From: Luteococcus sp038433155
GTDB taxonomy: Bacteria > Actinomycetota > Actinomycetes > Propionibacteriales > Propionibacteriaceae
DNA length: 64,000 nucleotides
NCBI RefSeq assembly: GCF_038433155.1
Contig: NZ_JBCDMW010000008.1
Coordinates: forward strand, 1 to 64,000
Reading direction: 5' to 3'
Shown here: in pieces, positions 16,582 to 25,442 of the stretch
Layout: every line of letters starts with the position of its first letter
Numbering within the stretch: position 1 is the first letter of the stretch
Position numbers and translations under genes: made by a program
Notes under the pieces: generated by a model
The model's input: the letters and a program-made list of their open reading frames with translations, nothing else
Databases searched by the model: none
What the model was told of the DNA's origin: nothing

Positions 16582-17023
16582 TGAGCATCGGCCGGTCCCG
16601 GAAGATCGTCGTCAGCACCACCGTGGTGACCGTCGTCACATTGGCGGCGGTCCGGATCCGGGTCAACAGGGCGTCCAGCTCCGCCGGCGTGCCGACGTGC
16701 ACCTCCAGCAAGTAGGAGGCGTCGCCCGCCACGGAATAGCAGGACGCGATCTCGGGCATCCCCTCCAGCTTGCCGGGGGTGGCCTCGTCGGTCTCCGGGT
16801 CCAGCGGACGGATGGAGATGAAGGCCGTCAGGTTTCGGCCCAGCGACTCTGAGTTGATGGTCGCGTGGTAGCCGGAGATGATCCCGCGCTGCTCCAGCCG
16901 TCGCACCCGCTGCTGCGCCGCGGACGTGGACAGCCCGGTCTCGCGGCCGATGTCCGTGTAGGACATCCGTCCTTCCCGCGCCAGCAACGCCAAGATCTGC
17001 TGATCTGTGCTTTCCATGGGCAC
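16565..17023 (-). CDS. Lrp/AsnC family transcriptional regulator
   Basis: The 152-residue protein has an N-terminal winged HTH (DQQILALLAREGRMSYTDIGRETGLSTSAAQQRVRRLE) and a C-terminal RAM/ACT-like ligand domain (CYSVAGDASYLLEV). It probably senses an amino acid. I use GTG 17023, which lies 6 nt after a TAGTGT hexamer; ATG 17017 is the alternative and would drop two residues. It overlaps lnt by 17 bp and is divergent from the exonuclease with only 19 bp between. Confidence 0.88.
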   Translation of the reverse strand: MPMESTDQQILALLAREGRMSYTDIGRETGLSTSAAQQRVRRLEQRGIISGYHATINSESLGRNLTAFISIRPLDPETDEATPGKLEGMPEIASCYSVAGDASYLLEVHVGTPAELDALLTRIRTAANVTTVTTVVLTTIFRDRPMLNAPAS

Positions 17024-17029
17024 ATCGTG

Positions 17030-17039
17030 ACACTATTTT
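17030..17039. promoter_or_regulatory. Overlapping divergent -10 elements
   Basis: On the minus strand TAGTGT (17035-17030) is 6 nt before GTG 17023. On the plus strand CACTAT (17031-17036) or TATTTT (17034-17039) stands just before GTG 17043. Both genes would be leaderless and their promoters share the same bases. Confidence 0.45.
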
Positions 17040-17042
17040 CAG

Positions 17043-18014
17043 GTGTCCAGCGCCCAGCTCATGATTTTTGACACCGCCTCCCTGTATTTCCGGGCCTTCT
17101 ACGGTGTCCCGTCCAGCATCCGTTCCCCCCGGGGAGAACCGGTCAATGCCGTGCGCGGCCTGCTGGACTCCATCGCGCGGCTGGTGGAGCAGTACTCCCC
17201 CGACGCCCTGGCCTGTGCCTGGGACAATGACTGGCGGCCGGCCTGGCGGGTGGAGCTGCTGCCCAGTTACAAGACCCACCGGGTGGCGGGCGGCCAGGTG
17301 GAGGCTGCCGGCGTCGGCGTCGTGGGCGCCGGGGCCCTGGCTGCGACGGGCGGACTGACGGAGGATTCCCCCGAGAGTCTGGCGCACCAGGTGCTGGTCA
17401 TCCGGGAGGTGCTCGCGGCGCTCGGGATCGCCGTCATCGGGCGCGACGGCTACGAGGCCGACGACGTGATCGGCTCCCTGGCCAGCCAGCACGACGGGCG
17501 ATCACTGGTGGTGACCGGTGACCGGGACCTCTTCCAGCTGGCCGGCGAGCGGACCAGCATCATCTACGTCGGCAAGGGCGTCGCGAAGCATGACCTGGTG
17601 GACCCGGCCTGGGTGCAGGCCAAGTACGGCGTGCCCGCCAGCCGCTATGTGGACTTTGCGGTGCTGCGCGGCGACCCCTCGGACGGGCTGCCCGGGGTGA
17701 AGGGGGTCGGCGACAAGTCTGCCGCCCAGTTGGTGGAGAAGTTTGGGGACCTGGAGGGCATGCTGGCCGCGGCCGGCGACCCGGCGTCGGGGATGAGCCC
17801 ATCGCTGCGCAGCAAGCTGGCCGCCGCCGTGGACTACCTGGGCCCGGCGCGGGAGGTGGTCCGGGTGGTGCCGGACCTGCCCCTGCCCGAGCTGGCCGAT
17901 GGGTCACTCACCCTGTCCGCGGAGCGGATCGACCGTCGGGCGCTGGACGCGCTGGACGAGCGGTGGGGCCTGGGCGGGTCCAAGGACCGGATCCTCCAGG
18001 CGCTGGGCGCCTGA
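17043..18014 (+). CDS. 5'-3' exonuclease (Pol I-type FEN domain)
   Basis: The 323-residue protein is a stand-alone FEN nuclease without a polymerase domain. It starts MIFDTASLYFRAFYGVP; later the acidic EADDVIGSLA and GDRDLFQL motifs hold metal ligands. The helix-three-turn-helix DGLPGVKGVGDKSAAQL binds DNA. It would remove flaps and RNA primers. GTG 17043 is used, ATG 17061 is an alternative. Residues 85-105 are a Gly/Ala-rich insertion (VEAAGVGVVGAGALAATGG) in the flexible arch region. Confidence 0.9.
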   Translation: MSSAQLMIFDTASLYFRAFYGVPSSIRSPRGEPVNAVRGLLDSIARLVEQYSPDALACAWDNDWRPAWRVELLPSYKTHRVAGGQVEAAGVGVVGAGALAATGGLTEDSPESLAHQVLVIREVLAALGIAVIGRDGYEADDVIGSLASQHDGRSLVVTGDRDLFQLAGERTSIIYVGKGVAKHDLVDPAWVQAKYGVPASRYVDFAVLRGDPSDGLPGVKGVGDKSAAQLVEKFGDLEGMLAAAGDPASGMSPSLRSKLAAAVDYLGPAREVVRVVPDLPLPELADGSLTLSAERIDRRALDALDERWGLGGSKDRILQALGA

Positions 18015-18027
18015 GGCGGCCCCAGGA

Positions 18028-18050
18028 CCTCGACAGGCCAGGCCACCGAG
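18028..18050 (+). repeat. Divergent copy of the dispersed repeat
   Basis: CCTCGACAGGCCAGGCCACCG lies in the short gap between convergent exonuclease and metW. It is a degenerate family member and may act in termination there. Confidence 0.35.
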
Positions 18051-18056
18051 ACAGGA

Positions 18057-18677
18057 TCAGCGGGTGAGGACGTAGAGCCCGGCCCCGGCCAGCAGGTTGG
18101 GCCGGGCCCCGGCCAGACGGCTGCGGTGGCCCCCCTCGTCCAGGGCGATCCGCTGTTCCACCGTGAGCCGCATCCGGGCGAAGAAGCGCTCCAGGTCCAC
18201 CAACGTCGCGTGGTGCAGGTTCGGGGTGTCGTACCAGGTGAAGGGCAGGTCCTTGCTGCGCGGCATGTGGCCGCTGACCAGCCGCAACCGGTGCCGCCAC
18301 AGCCCGAAGTTGGGCATGGAGACCACCATCCGGGGCGCGATCCGGGCCATCTGGGTGAGCACCTGTTGCGGGTGGCGCACGGTTTGCAGGGTCCGGCTGA
18401 GCACCACGACGTCATAGGAGTCGTCGGAGAACTGCTCCAGCTGAGTGTCGATGTCCAGTTCCAGGAGCGGTACCCCGCGCCACAGGGCGCGCAGCACCTC
18501 GTCGGGGTCCTTCTCCACCCCCGTGCCGTGGCAGCTCTTGGTGCGGACCAGGACGTCCAGCAGCTCTCCCCCGCCGCAGCCCAGGTCCAGCACCCGCGAG
18601 CCGGTGGGCACCAGGTCTGCGACGAGTTCCAGGTCTGGCCGCAGGCCGTAGCGATGGGCACCGCCGTGGGTGGTCAT
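18057..18677 (-). CDS. metW: MetW, methionine biosynthesis methyltransferase-fold protein
   Basis: The 206-residue protein has the SAM-fold motif VLDLGCGGGELLDVL and the MetW-typical VVLSRTLQTVRHP and VSMPNFGLWRHR. MetW works with MetX in homoserine acylation; no methyl acceptor is established. Its ATG overlaps the metX stop (ATGA at 18674-18677), consistent with coupled translation and a complex. It is the last gene of metY-metX-metW. Confidence 0.93.
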   Translation of the reverse strand: MTTHGGAHRYGLRPDLELVADLVPTGSRVLDLGCGGGELLDVLVRTKSCHGTGVEKDPDEVLRALWRGVPLLELDIDTQLEQFSDDSYDVVVLSRTLQTVRHPQQVLTQMARIAPRMVVSMPNFGLWRHRLRLVSGHMPRSKDLPFTWYDTPNLHHATLVDLERFFARMRLTVEQRIALDEGGHRSRLAGARPNLLAGAGLYVLTR

Positions 18678-19870
18678 GGGGTCACCGTCCGTCCGCTGTG
18701 GATGTGGGGGTGGCTGGCCGATTCGCAGTCGATGAAGGCCCGCACCGTCTCGTGGTAGGCGGGGACATTGAGCAGGAAGGAGTCGTGCCCCCACGGCGAG
18801 CGGAAGTCCCGGAAGCTGACCGGCAGCCCACCCGACTCCAGCACCCGGGCGATCCGCATGGAGTGCTCGGTGCTGAACCGCCAGTCCGTGTCGAAGCTGG
18901 CCACCAGGTAGTTCACCGGGTGCTGCTTCACCAGGTCCAGCGCGTCGGGCCGGGCAAAGGGGTCGAAGTAGTCCATCACCCGGGTCAGGTAGAGGTAGCT
19001 GAGGGCGTCGAAGCGGCTCAGGAAGGCCTCCCCCTGGTGCTCCAGGTAGCTCTCGACGGCGAAGTCCACCCCGAAGCCCCGGATGCTGTCCTCGAACTGC
19101 GGGCGGCGGCCGAACTTCTCGTCGAAGCCCTCCTCGCTGGTGTAGGTGATGTGCGCCATCATCCGGGCGATCGACAGCCCGACGTCGGGATTCTCCCCGG
19201 CCGCGGCGAAATTGCCGCCGTGGAAGGACTCGTCGCGCATGATCGCCTCCCGGCCGACGGCGGAGAAGGCAATGTTCTGCGCGGTCAGCCGGCTGGTGGA
19301 GGCGATCACCACGGCATTGCACATGTCGGTGGGGTACTTCAGGGACCAGTCCAGGGCCTGCATGCCGCCCATCGAGCCGCCCACCACCGCATGCCAGCGT
19401 CGCACGTCGAGGTGGCGCGCCAGTTCCCGATGAACGGTGACGAAGTCGGTGATGTCCAGCAGCGGAAAGTCCAGGCCCCACGGTTCACCCGTCGCGGGAT
19501 TGGGCGAGGATGGCCCAGTGGTGCCCTGGCAACCGCCCAGCAGGTTGCTGCACACCACGAACCAGCGATTGGTGTCGATCGGCTTGCCGGGGCCGATCAG
19601 GTTGTCCCACCAGCCGGGATGTCTGTCGCCCTCGTGCCAGCCGGCGGCATGGGCGTCGCCGGTCAGCGCATGGCAGATGTAGATGCCGTTGTCCCGGCCC
19701 TGGTTCAGCTCACCGTAGGTCTCGTAGGCGACGGTGATCGGTCCCAGGGTCTGGCCATTGGCCAGCACCAGGGGCTCGTCGGGGCTGAACAGTTCCACCC
19801 GCTGGGTGGCCACCAGCCCCAGGCCGTCGTGGCCGGGGAGGCCATCCGGACGCTCGTCGGATGGGCTCAC
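18674..19870 (-). CDS. metX: Homoserine O-acyltransferase
   Basis: The 398-residue alpha/beta-hydrolase acylates homoserine, opening the methionine pathway. PITVAYETYGELN and the conserved HALTGDAHAAG precede the nucleophile Ser in GGSMGGMQ. The Asp (SFDTDWRFS) and His (SPWGHDSFL) complete the triad. Acetyl versus succinyl specificity depends on few residues and I do not claim it, though the partner MetY favours O-acetylhomoserine. It starts inside the metY stop (ATGA) and its stop overlaps metW. Confidence 0.95.
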   Translation of the reverse strand: MSPSDERPDGLPGHDGLGLVATQRVELFSPDEPLVLANGQTLGPITVAYETYGELNQGRDNGIYICHALTGDAHAAGWHEGDRHPGWWDNLIGPGKPIDTNRWFVVCSNLLGGCQGTTGPSSPNPATGEPWGLDFPLLDITDFVTVHRELARHLDVRRWHAVVGGSMGGMQALDWSLKYPTDMCNAVVIASTSRLTAQNIAFSAVGREAIMRDESFHGGNFAAAGENPDVGLSIARMMAHITYTSEEGFDEKFGRRPQFEDSIRGFGVDFAVESYLEHQGEAFLSRFDALSYLYLTRVMDYFDPFARPDALDLVKQHPVNYLVASFDTDWRFSTEHSMRIARVLESGGLPVSFRDFRSPWGHDSFLLNVPAYHETVRAFIDCESASHPHIHSGRTVTP

Positions 19871-21171
19871 CGGCTGGCCTCCAGGGCCTGGTCCAGATCG
19901 GCCACCAGGTCGGCGACGTCCTCGATCCCGATGCTGAGCCGGACCATCTCCCCCGGCACCCCGGCTGCCACCAGTTCCTCCTCGGTGAGCTGGGAGTGGG
20001 TGGTGGTGGCATTGTGGATCACCAGGCTCTTGGTGTCGCCGATGTTGGCCAGGTGGCTGAACAGCTGCAGCGAGTCGACGAAGCGGGAGCCCGCCTCCCG
20101 TCCGGCCTTGAGACCGAAGCTGACGATCCCGCCGTAGCCCTCACCGGTCAACACCCGGTCCGCGACCGGCTTGTGCGGGCTGGATTCCAGGCCCGGGTAG
20201 TTCACCCACGCGACGTCCGGATGGGCCTCCAGGTGCTGCGCCACGGCCAGCGCATTGCTGGAGTGTCGCTCCATCCGCAGGTGCAGGGTCTCCATCCCCT
20301 GCAGGAAGAGCCAGGAGTTCATCGGCGTCTGGGTGGCGCCGGTGTTGCGCAGCAGCACGGTGCGCGCCCGGGTGATGTAGGCCGCGGGGCCGGCGGCGTC
20401 GGTCCAGACCACCTCGTGATAGGCGTGGTCGGGCGAGGTCATGTTCGGGAAACGGCCGGCATTGGCCGTCCAGTCGAAGTTCCCGGAATCGACGATCACG
20501 CCGCCCATCGCGGTGCCGTGGCCGCCCAGGTACTTGGTGGCGGAGTGCACCACCACGTCGACCCCGTGCTCGAAGGGCCGGCACAGGTAGGGCGTCGGGA
20601 CGGTGTTGTCGATCACCAGTGGCAGCCCCAGCGCGTGCGCCGCCGCGCTCCAGGCATCCAGGTCCACCACGTTCAGCGTCGGATTGCCGATGGACTCACC
20701 GAAGACCAGCTTGGTCCGTTCGTCCACCACCCCGGCCAGGGCGTCGGGATCCGACGGGTCCACGAACCGCGCCTCGATCCCGAACTGCGGCAGGGTGTGC
20801 GCGAACAGCGCGAAGGTTCCGCCGTAGAGGGTGGACATGGCGACGATGTTGTCGCCCGCCCCGGCCAGGTTCAGCACGGCATAGGTCACTGCGGCGGCGC
20901 CCGAGGCGGTGGCCAGCGCCCCCACCCCGCCCTCCAGGGCGTTGATCCGCTCCTCGAAGACACTGGTGGTGGGGTTCATGATCCGCGAGTAGATGTTGCC
21001 CGGCTGGGCCAGCGAGAACAGGCTGGCGGCGTGCTCGGTGGAGTCGAAGGTGAACGCCGCGGTCTGGTAGATCGGGACGGCGCGGGACTTGGTGGCCGGG
21101 TCGGAGGTCTCCTGGCCGGCGTGCACGGCCAGGGTGGCGATCCGTCGCGGGTCGGTGGGCGGGGTGCTCAA
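19867..21171 (-). CDS. metY: O-acetylhomoserine sulfhydrylase
   Basis: The 434-residue PLP enzyme makes homocysteine (or methionine) from O-acetylhomoserine and sulphide (or methanethiol). Family motifs are TLAVHAGQE, YSRIMNPTTSVFEERI and the PLP-lysine segment HSATKYLGGHGTAMGG. It has the long form typical of MetY rather than MetB. The start is a TTG at 21171, chosen because GGAAGGAG stands 9 nt before it and the family N-terminus follows at once. It is the first gene of the met operon. Confidence 0.95.
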   Translation of the reverse strand: MSTPPTDPRRIATLAVHAGQETSDPATKSRAVPIYQTAAFTFDSTEHAASLFSLAQPGNIYSRIMNPTTSVFEERINALEGGVGALATASGAAAVTYAVLNLAGAGDNIVAMSTLYGGTFALFAHTLPQFGIEARFVDPSDPDALAGVVDERTKLVFGESIGNPTLNVVDLDAWSAAAHALGLPLVIDNTVPTPYLCRPFEHGVDVVVHSATKYLGGHGTAMGGVIVDSGNFDWTANAGRFPNMTSPDHAYHEVVWTDAAGPAAYITRARTVLLRNTGATQTPMNSWLFLQGMETLHLRMERHSSNALAVAQHLEAHPDVAWVNYPGLESSPHKPVADRVLTGEGYGGIVSFGLKAGREAGSRFVDSLQLFSHLANIGDTKSLVIHNATTTHSQLTEEELVAAGVPGEMVRLSIGIEDVADLVADLDQALEASR

Positions 21172-21184
21172 GGGAGTGCTCCTT

Positions 21185-21200
21185 CCAGCCCCGGCTGGGG
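21185..21200 (-). promoter_or_regulatory. Small hairpin next to the metY ribosome-binding site
   Basis: On the minus strand CCAGCC and GGCTGG pair directly in front of the GGAAGGAG of metY. It could mask or expose the site. I found no match to the SAM-IV or other SAM riboswitch consensus. Confidence 0.3.
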
Positions 21201-21329
21201 CAACGGGCCTCAGGCTAACCGCCCTTGTGACGACGGCTGGCCGGCCGCCACCATGTGGCCAGCCCAGGGGCTTTCGGGACCATGCGGTCAGCTAGATTGG
21301 TCGGACACCCCCTGCCGGAAGGATCCACG

Positions 21330-21998
21330 GTGAAGCTTCGCACCGGCCTCGCGTCGCACTCCCCCGAGCTGCCCCTGACCGCCCGGGGCCGGGTGGATGG
21401 ACGCAGTGCCCGCAAGGTGGCAACCCGCCGCAAGATCATCCGGGCCGCCAGTGAACTGTTCGCCGAGCAGGGCTACACCGGCACCTCGATGGAGCAGATC
21501 GCCGACCTGGCCGGTGTCAGCAAGGGAACCATCTTCTACAACTACCGGAACAAGGCGGACCTGTTCGAACAGTTGGTCAAGGAGGCGGCCAGCACCATCG
21601 CCGCCGACATCGAGGCGGCGCGGGAGGGACGTCGTGGCTGGGATGCCCTCTCCGAGGCGGTGTGGCGGGTGCTGCAGGCTGCCGACGCCGCCCCCGCCCC
21701 GGCCCAGGTGATTGTCACGGAACTCTTCCGCACCCAGCGCCCGTGGGCCGAGAGCCTGACAGAGGCCCGAGAGGTGCTGATGCGTCCCTTGATGGCCATC
21801 ATGGCCGAGCTGGGCGAGGACCGCGCGGCCGCCACCGGGAGCCGACTGCTTCCCACCGAGAACCTGGGCAATGTCACCATGCCCTTGCTGGGTGCCCTGG
21901 TGGTGGCGACGCTGGACCGGCGCGCCTTCAACCCGGACATGCCGCTGGAGGCGGTGCACGAGGTGCTGACCACCGCGATCAGCGGTTTGCGCGTCTGA
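21330..21998 (+). CDS. TetR family regulator
   Basis: The 222-residue protein has a TetR HTH near residues 25-75 (ATRRKIIRAASELFAEQGYTGTSMEQIADLAGVSKGTIFYNY). A helical C-terminal domain follows with no obvious ligand signature. The start is GTG 21330 with GGAAGGA 7 nt upstream. A TAGATT hexamer at 21293-21298 is a possible -10. It is divergent from metY with about 160 bp between, so it may regulate the met operon or itself; neither is shown. Confidence 0.88.
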   Translation: MKLRTGLASHSPELPLTARGRVDGRSARKVATRRKIIRAASELFAEQGYTGTSMEQIADLAGVSKGTIFYNYRNKADLFEQLVKEAASTIAADIEAAREGRRGWDALSEAVWRVLQAADAAPAPAQVIVTELFRTQRPWAESLTEAREVLMRPLMAIMAELGEDRAAATGSRLLPTENLGNVTMPLLGALVVATLDRRAFNPDMPLEAVHEVLTTAISGLRV

Positions 21999-22014
21999 GC
22001 CGCACCCCGGCACG

Positions 22015-22530
22015 TCAGGCGGGCGCCACCTCCAGCAGCTCCGCGTAGCGTTCCCGCAGCTCTTCCCAGCCGTGGTCCAATGCGTCGGAGCCGACGCAGC
22101 GCTCCGTCTGGATCCCGGCCAGCTGCCGGCCCAGGACGGTCAGGCAGAGGTGCCAGCCGGCCGCCAGGCCCGGGATCTGCTGCGGGTCCGACGGCTCGTG
22201 CACCAGGTTCAGCTGGGTGCCCGCACCCGAGGGTGCCAGCTGCCAGGTGAGCCGTTCGGAGCCCCAGGCGTGCTCCAGGAACCACAGGGCCCGAACATCG
22301 GTCACGGCGGCGTCCACCGGCTCGTCGCCCTCCTGCTCCCGGCTGGTGGCCGGGCCCACCGCGTCCAGCGGCCGGTCCGGCACCACGGGCGACCACTGGG
22401 CCAGCAGCTCCGGCTGGGTGATCCGTCGCCACACCTCGTCCTGGTCGACGGGCAGCAGACAGGTCAGGGTCAGCACGCCCAGCCGAACACGGGCGGGCGT
22501 CAGGGGGGCGTCGGCGAAGCTCTGGATCAT
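22015..22530 (-). CDS. SRPBCC (START/AHSA1-like) domain protein
   Basis: The 171-residue protein looks like an AHSA1-type SRPBCC fold. VWRRITQPELLAQWSPVVPDR occupies the first strand/helix, WQLAPSGAGTQLNLVHEP the central sheet and GWHLCLTVLGRQLAG the long C-terminal helix. The fold binds hydrophobic ligands; no ligand is known here. It ends 17 bp from the convergent TetR gene. Confidence 0.7.
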   Translation of the reverse strand: MIQSFADAPLTPARVRLGVLTLTCLLPVDQDEVWRRITQPELLAQWSPVVPDRPLDAVGPATSREQEGDEPVDAAVTDVRALWFLEHAWGSERLTWQLAPSGAGTQLNLVHEPSDPQQIPGLAAGWHLCLTVLGRQLAGIQTERCVGSDALDHGWEELRERYAELLEVAPA

Positions 22531-22598
22531 GCGGACATTCTTGCACCAGCCGTGGGTGGGCAGCCCGGTTCACCCGTCGCGATGATCCCCGGTGGGCC

Positions 22599-22604
22599 TA
22601 CAGT
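22599..22604 (+). promoter_or_regulatory. -10 hexamer TACAGT, leaderless start
   Basis: TACAGT ends 7 nt before ATG 22612, with no Shine-Dalgarno sequence. Confidence 0.45.
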
Positions 22605-22611
22605 GGACGGC

Positions 22612-23565
22612 ATGTTCCTCCTAGCCACAGCGTTGGTCGTGATCGGCCTGATCGCCCTGTTCTCCGCCCGCGGCCTGTCCGCCCAGCCGTCCGTCACCGC
22701 CGCCAGCAAGGGCAAGCCGGCCAAGAGCGGCCCCGCGCCCCGCGCCACCGCCCGGGTGCTGGGCATCGGCAGCCTTGGCCTGGGGTTGTTGGCCCTGGCG
22801 GCCTCCTGCATCACGCTGGTCCCCACCCAGCAGGTCGGCATCCGGGTGGCCTTCGGCCGACCCGTCGGCACCATGCAGAACGGCCTGCACGTCAAGGCGC
22901 CCTGGGAGCGCGTGGTGAAGATGGACGGCACGGTGCAGATCGACGACAACCTGGGCGACTCGCGCACCGAGATCCGCCTGGGGAACCAGTCTGTGGCCTA
23001 TGTGCAGAATGCGGTGCGCTGGCGGATCAAGTCCGACGCGGCCGACCGGCTCTACCGGGACCACAAGACCTTCGAGCGGATTGGTCCGGCCCTGCAGGAA
23101 CAGGAGCTGTCCGCGGCGCTGAACGAGGCCTTCAAGGACTACAACCCGCTGGCCACCGCCACCGGCGACGCCAAGAGCCTGGACAGTGTGGCCGAGCAGG
23201 TGAAGAAGCGCCTGACCGAGAAGATCGGTGACCGGCTGGTGATCGACTCGGTGATCATCCCCAAGGTGGACTTCGATCCGCAGACCCAGAGCCGGATCGA
23301 CGCCTACCAGACAGAGGTGGGCAACACCCGCATTGCCGAGCAGCGCAAGAAGACCGCCCAGGCCGAGGCCGCCGCCAACAAGGAACTGGCCGCCTCCGTG
23401 AGCAAGGACCCCAACGTGCTGGTCAGCAAGTGCCTGGACCAGATGGCGGAGATGGTGCAGAAGGGCCATCAGGTGCCGGTCGGCTTCTCCTGCTGGCCGG
23501 CCAGCGGCAGCAATGACGTGATCGTGGACACCACGACTCCCAGCGCCCAGCCCAGCAAGAAGTAG
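22612..23565 (+). CDS. SPFH / prohibitin-like membrane protein
   Basis: The 317-residue protein has two N-terminal hydrophobic segments (residues 2-20 and about 48-68), then an SPFH/Band-7 domain (VPTQQVGIRVAFGRPVGTMQNGLHVKAPWE). A coiled-coil-like region (RIAEQRKKTAQAEAAANKELA) follows. Such proteins oligomerise at the membrane as scaffolds. The C-terminal CWPASGSNDVIVDTTTPSAQPSKK is polar. ATG 22612 is fixed by the 7-nt spacing to TACAGT; GTG 22603 is an alternative. Confidence 0.85.
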   Translation: MFLLATALVVIGLIALFSARGLSAQPSVTAASKGKPAKSGPAPRATARVLGIGSLGLGLLALAASCITLVPTQQVGIRVAFGRPVGTMQNGLHVKAPWERVVKMDGTVQIDDNLGDSRTEIRLGNQSVAYVQNAVRWRIKSDAADRLYRDHKTFERIGPALQEQELSAALNEAFKDYNPLATATGDAKSLDSVAEQVKKRLTEKIGDRLVIDSVIIPKVDFDPQTQSRIDAYQTEVGNTRIAEQRKKTAQAEAAANKELAASVSKDPNVLVSKCLDQMAEMVQKGHQVPVGFSCWPASGSNDVIVDTTTPSAQPSKK

Positions 23566-23585
23566 CCGGCATCGGCCGCGACGTA

Positions 23586-23622
23586 CTGCGCCCCCGACAC
23601 CGGGCAGGTGTCGGGGGCGCAG
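23586..23622. terminator. Strong bidirectional terminator
   Basis: Perfect 16-bp arms CTGCGCCCCCGACACC (23586-23601) and GGTGTCGGGGGCGCAG (23607-23622) enclose a 5-nt loop between the convergent SPFH and secreted-protein genes. Confidence 0.88.
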
Positions 23623-23649
23623 CGCGTGGTGCTGCCTTCGGTGGCCCGA

Positions 23650-25398
23650 TCAGCGGATCTGGTAGATGTGGTAGCTGTTCAGGCTGGCGAAGCTGTCGGT
23701 GAAGGTCCCGTCGGCATTGGGCTTGATGGTGCGCTTCTCACCCACCACCTGGATGGTGCGGCCCTTCAGCTGCGCCGGCAGGGTGAAGGTGCGCTTGCCG
23801 GGCTTGACCCCGTCGGTGCTCATGGCAAAGACGTAGGCCGAGCCGTTGTGCACCTTGAGCATGGTCTCCAGCTGGGGTCCGAACTTCCACTGGTAGGACT
23901 GGGTGTTCAGGATCGGCGCCAGCGCCTGCACCTGGCGGTTCACCTCACCCATCGCCAGCACCTGGTCCCGGCAGGCGTATCCGGGGCGCTGCGCGTCCCG
24001 CAGGGCGTTGCCGGTGCTGCACTTGCCGCCGAAGGACTGGTTGAACCAGGCCAGACCCCGGGCCTCGTGGATGATCGAGCTCATGGCCGCGGCCTTGACC
24101 TCGGCGCCGGTGAGGTTGTGGAAGCTGGTGCCGTCGGCCGCCACGTCGACGTTCTCGATGAAGTTCCACACCGGCTGCAGCTTGCCGTCGCGGGCATCAC
24201 GCCACCGCATGGACTGCACGGTGCGGCCGTAGTTCTGGGCCGTCGCGCAGGTCTGCTTGGTGAAGGGCGTCTGGTAGGCGAAGCCGTTGGGTTGCTTCCA
24301 GGTGCACTGCCCGGTGGAGAACCAGTAGGTGTCCAGGCTGATCGCGTCGGTGAACGTGTTGGCATAGGCGTCGGCCGCCTTGTTCCACGACGGGTTGTTG
24401 GCATGCCAGGAGATCAGCATGCCGGTGAAGTTGGCATAGCGGAACTTCTTGTGGTCGGGCAGCTTCTTGCTGATCCGGGTCAGCTCGGCCAGGCCGGCCT
24501 GAGGGCTGAAGCGGCCATCCACCTCGTCGTCCAGGAAGTCACCCACCCAGGCGGAGTCGGTGCGCGGCTGGCCCTTCACGCCCTGGCCGATGTAGCTCAT
24601 CTGGTTGCGGGAGAACAGGCGGTGGTCCATGGACGGGTTGGTGACCACATAGGTGTTGATCCCCAGCGCCTTGTCCGTCTTCACCTCCGCGTCGGTGTTG
24701 GCCCCACCCCACCAGATGGCGATCGGGAAGTGGCCGGGCCTGGTCCAGCCGCCGCGCACCGCGTCGGGGAACTTGGCGTAGTAGGCCGGCCCGCCCTCCC
24801 AGGCCACCCGGGGCAGGCTCAGGGTGACCGCTCCGGTGGCGGGCTTGACCGGTTCAGTCGGCTTGGGGGTGGGCTTTGGCGTCGGCTTGGGGGTGGGCTT
24901 TGGCGTCGGCTTGGCGGTGGGTTTCGGGGTCGGCTTGGGAGCCGGGGCGGGCTTGGCCGCGATGGCGGACAGGCCGACCCCTCGACTGCTGGGCTTGCCG
25001 GCGCCGATGGTCACCTGACCGGCGGGGACGGTGGCGGCACCGCTGATCCGGCCGGTGAGCCGGACCCGCTTGCCGACCATGGCCGGGGTGATCTTGGTGA
25101 CCAGGTTCACCCCACCCTTCCAACAGCCGGAGGCGTACCAGTTGACGGGCAGGCTGGCGGAGCCGGTACCCAGGGCGACGCTGTGGCAGTCGATGCTGCC
25201 GGACTTGGTGGGCGTGACGCGCAGGGCGATGTCACGCCCCACCTGGGCCTTGGTGATGGGGGCGCTGGCCAGCGTGAAGTTCTGCACGCCGACGGCTTGG
25301 GCGGGGGCGGCAGTGAGGCCGGCAGCGGTGAGGCTGGCGGCGATGGTGGTGATTGCGGCGCCTTGGACGGGCGCGCCGAAGCGGGCATGACGAGTCAT
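23650..25398 (-). CDS. Secreted protein with Pro/Lys/Thr linker and glycosidase-like C-domain
   Basis: The 582-residue protein has a signal peptide (to about APAQA, 35), then a 110-residue N-terminal beta domain with two Cys. A KPTPKPT linker (about 155-185), encoded by three 24-bp tandem repeats, leads to a C-terminal domain of about 390 residues. That domain has motifs such as VGDFLDDEVDGRF, ISLDTYWFST and WNFIENVDV. They look like strand ends of a TIM-barrel hydrolase with acidic residues, but I cannot name a family or catalytic pair. It is extracellular by signal peptide. It follows a structured 5' leader. Confidence 0.75.
   Translation of the reverse strand: MTRHARFGAPVQGAAITTIAASLTAAGLTAAPAQAVGVQNFTLASAPITKAQVGRDIALRVTPTKSGSIDCHSVALGTGSASLPVNWYASGCWKGGVNLVTKITPAMVGKRVRLTGRISGAATVPAGQVTIGAGKPSSRGVGLSAIAAKPAPAPKPTPKPTAKPTPKPTPKPTPKPTPKPTEPVKPATGAVTLSLPRVAWEGGPAYYAKFPDAVRGGWTRPGHFPIAIWWGGANTDAEVKTDKALGINTYVVTNPSMDHRLFSRNQMSYIGQGVKGQPRTDSAWVGDFLDDEVDGRFSPQAGLAELTRISKKLPDHKKFRYANFTGMLISWHANNPSWNKAADAYANTFTDAISLDTYWFSTGQCTWKQPNGFAYQTPFTKQTCATAQNYGRTVQSMRWRDARDGKLQPVWNFIENVDVAADGTSFHNLTGAEVKAAAMSSIIHEARGLAWFNQSFGGKCSTGNALRDAQRPGYACRDQVLAMGEVNRQVQALAPILNTQSYQWKFGPQLETMLKVHNGSAYVFAMSTDGVKPGKRTFTLPAQLKGRTIQVVGEKRTIKPNADGTFTDSFASLNSYHIYQIR
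24860..24931. repeat. Three 24-bp tandem repeats encoding the PKPTPKPT linker
   Basis: The unit GGCTTGGGGGTGGGCTTTGG plus CGTC occurs twice exactly and once with substitutions. Copy number is likely to vary between strains and would change the linker length. Confidence 0.8.
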
Positions 25399-25442
25399 GT
25401 CTGGGGGGTTCCTTCGGGTTTCGGGTAGACCAGTGCTGCCAC

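Noticed and set aside
21172..21329. SAM riboswitch upstream of metY
   Set aside because: Only a short CCAGCC/GGCTGG hairpin is present; the SAM-IV core elements expected in actinobacteria are missing.
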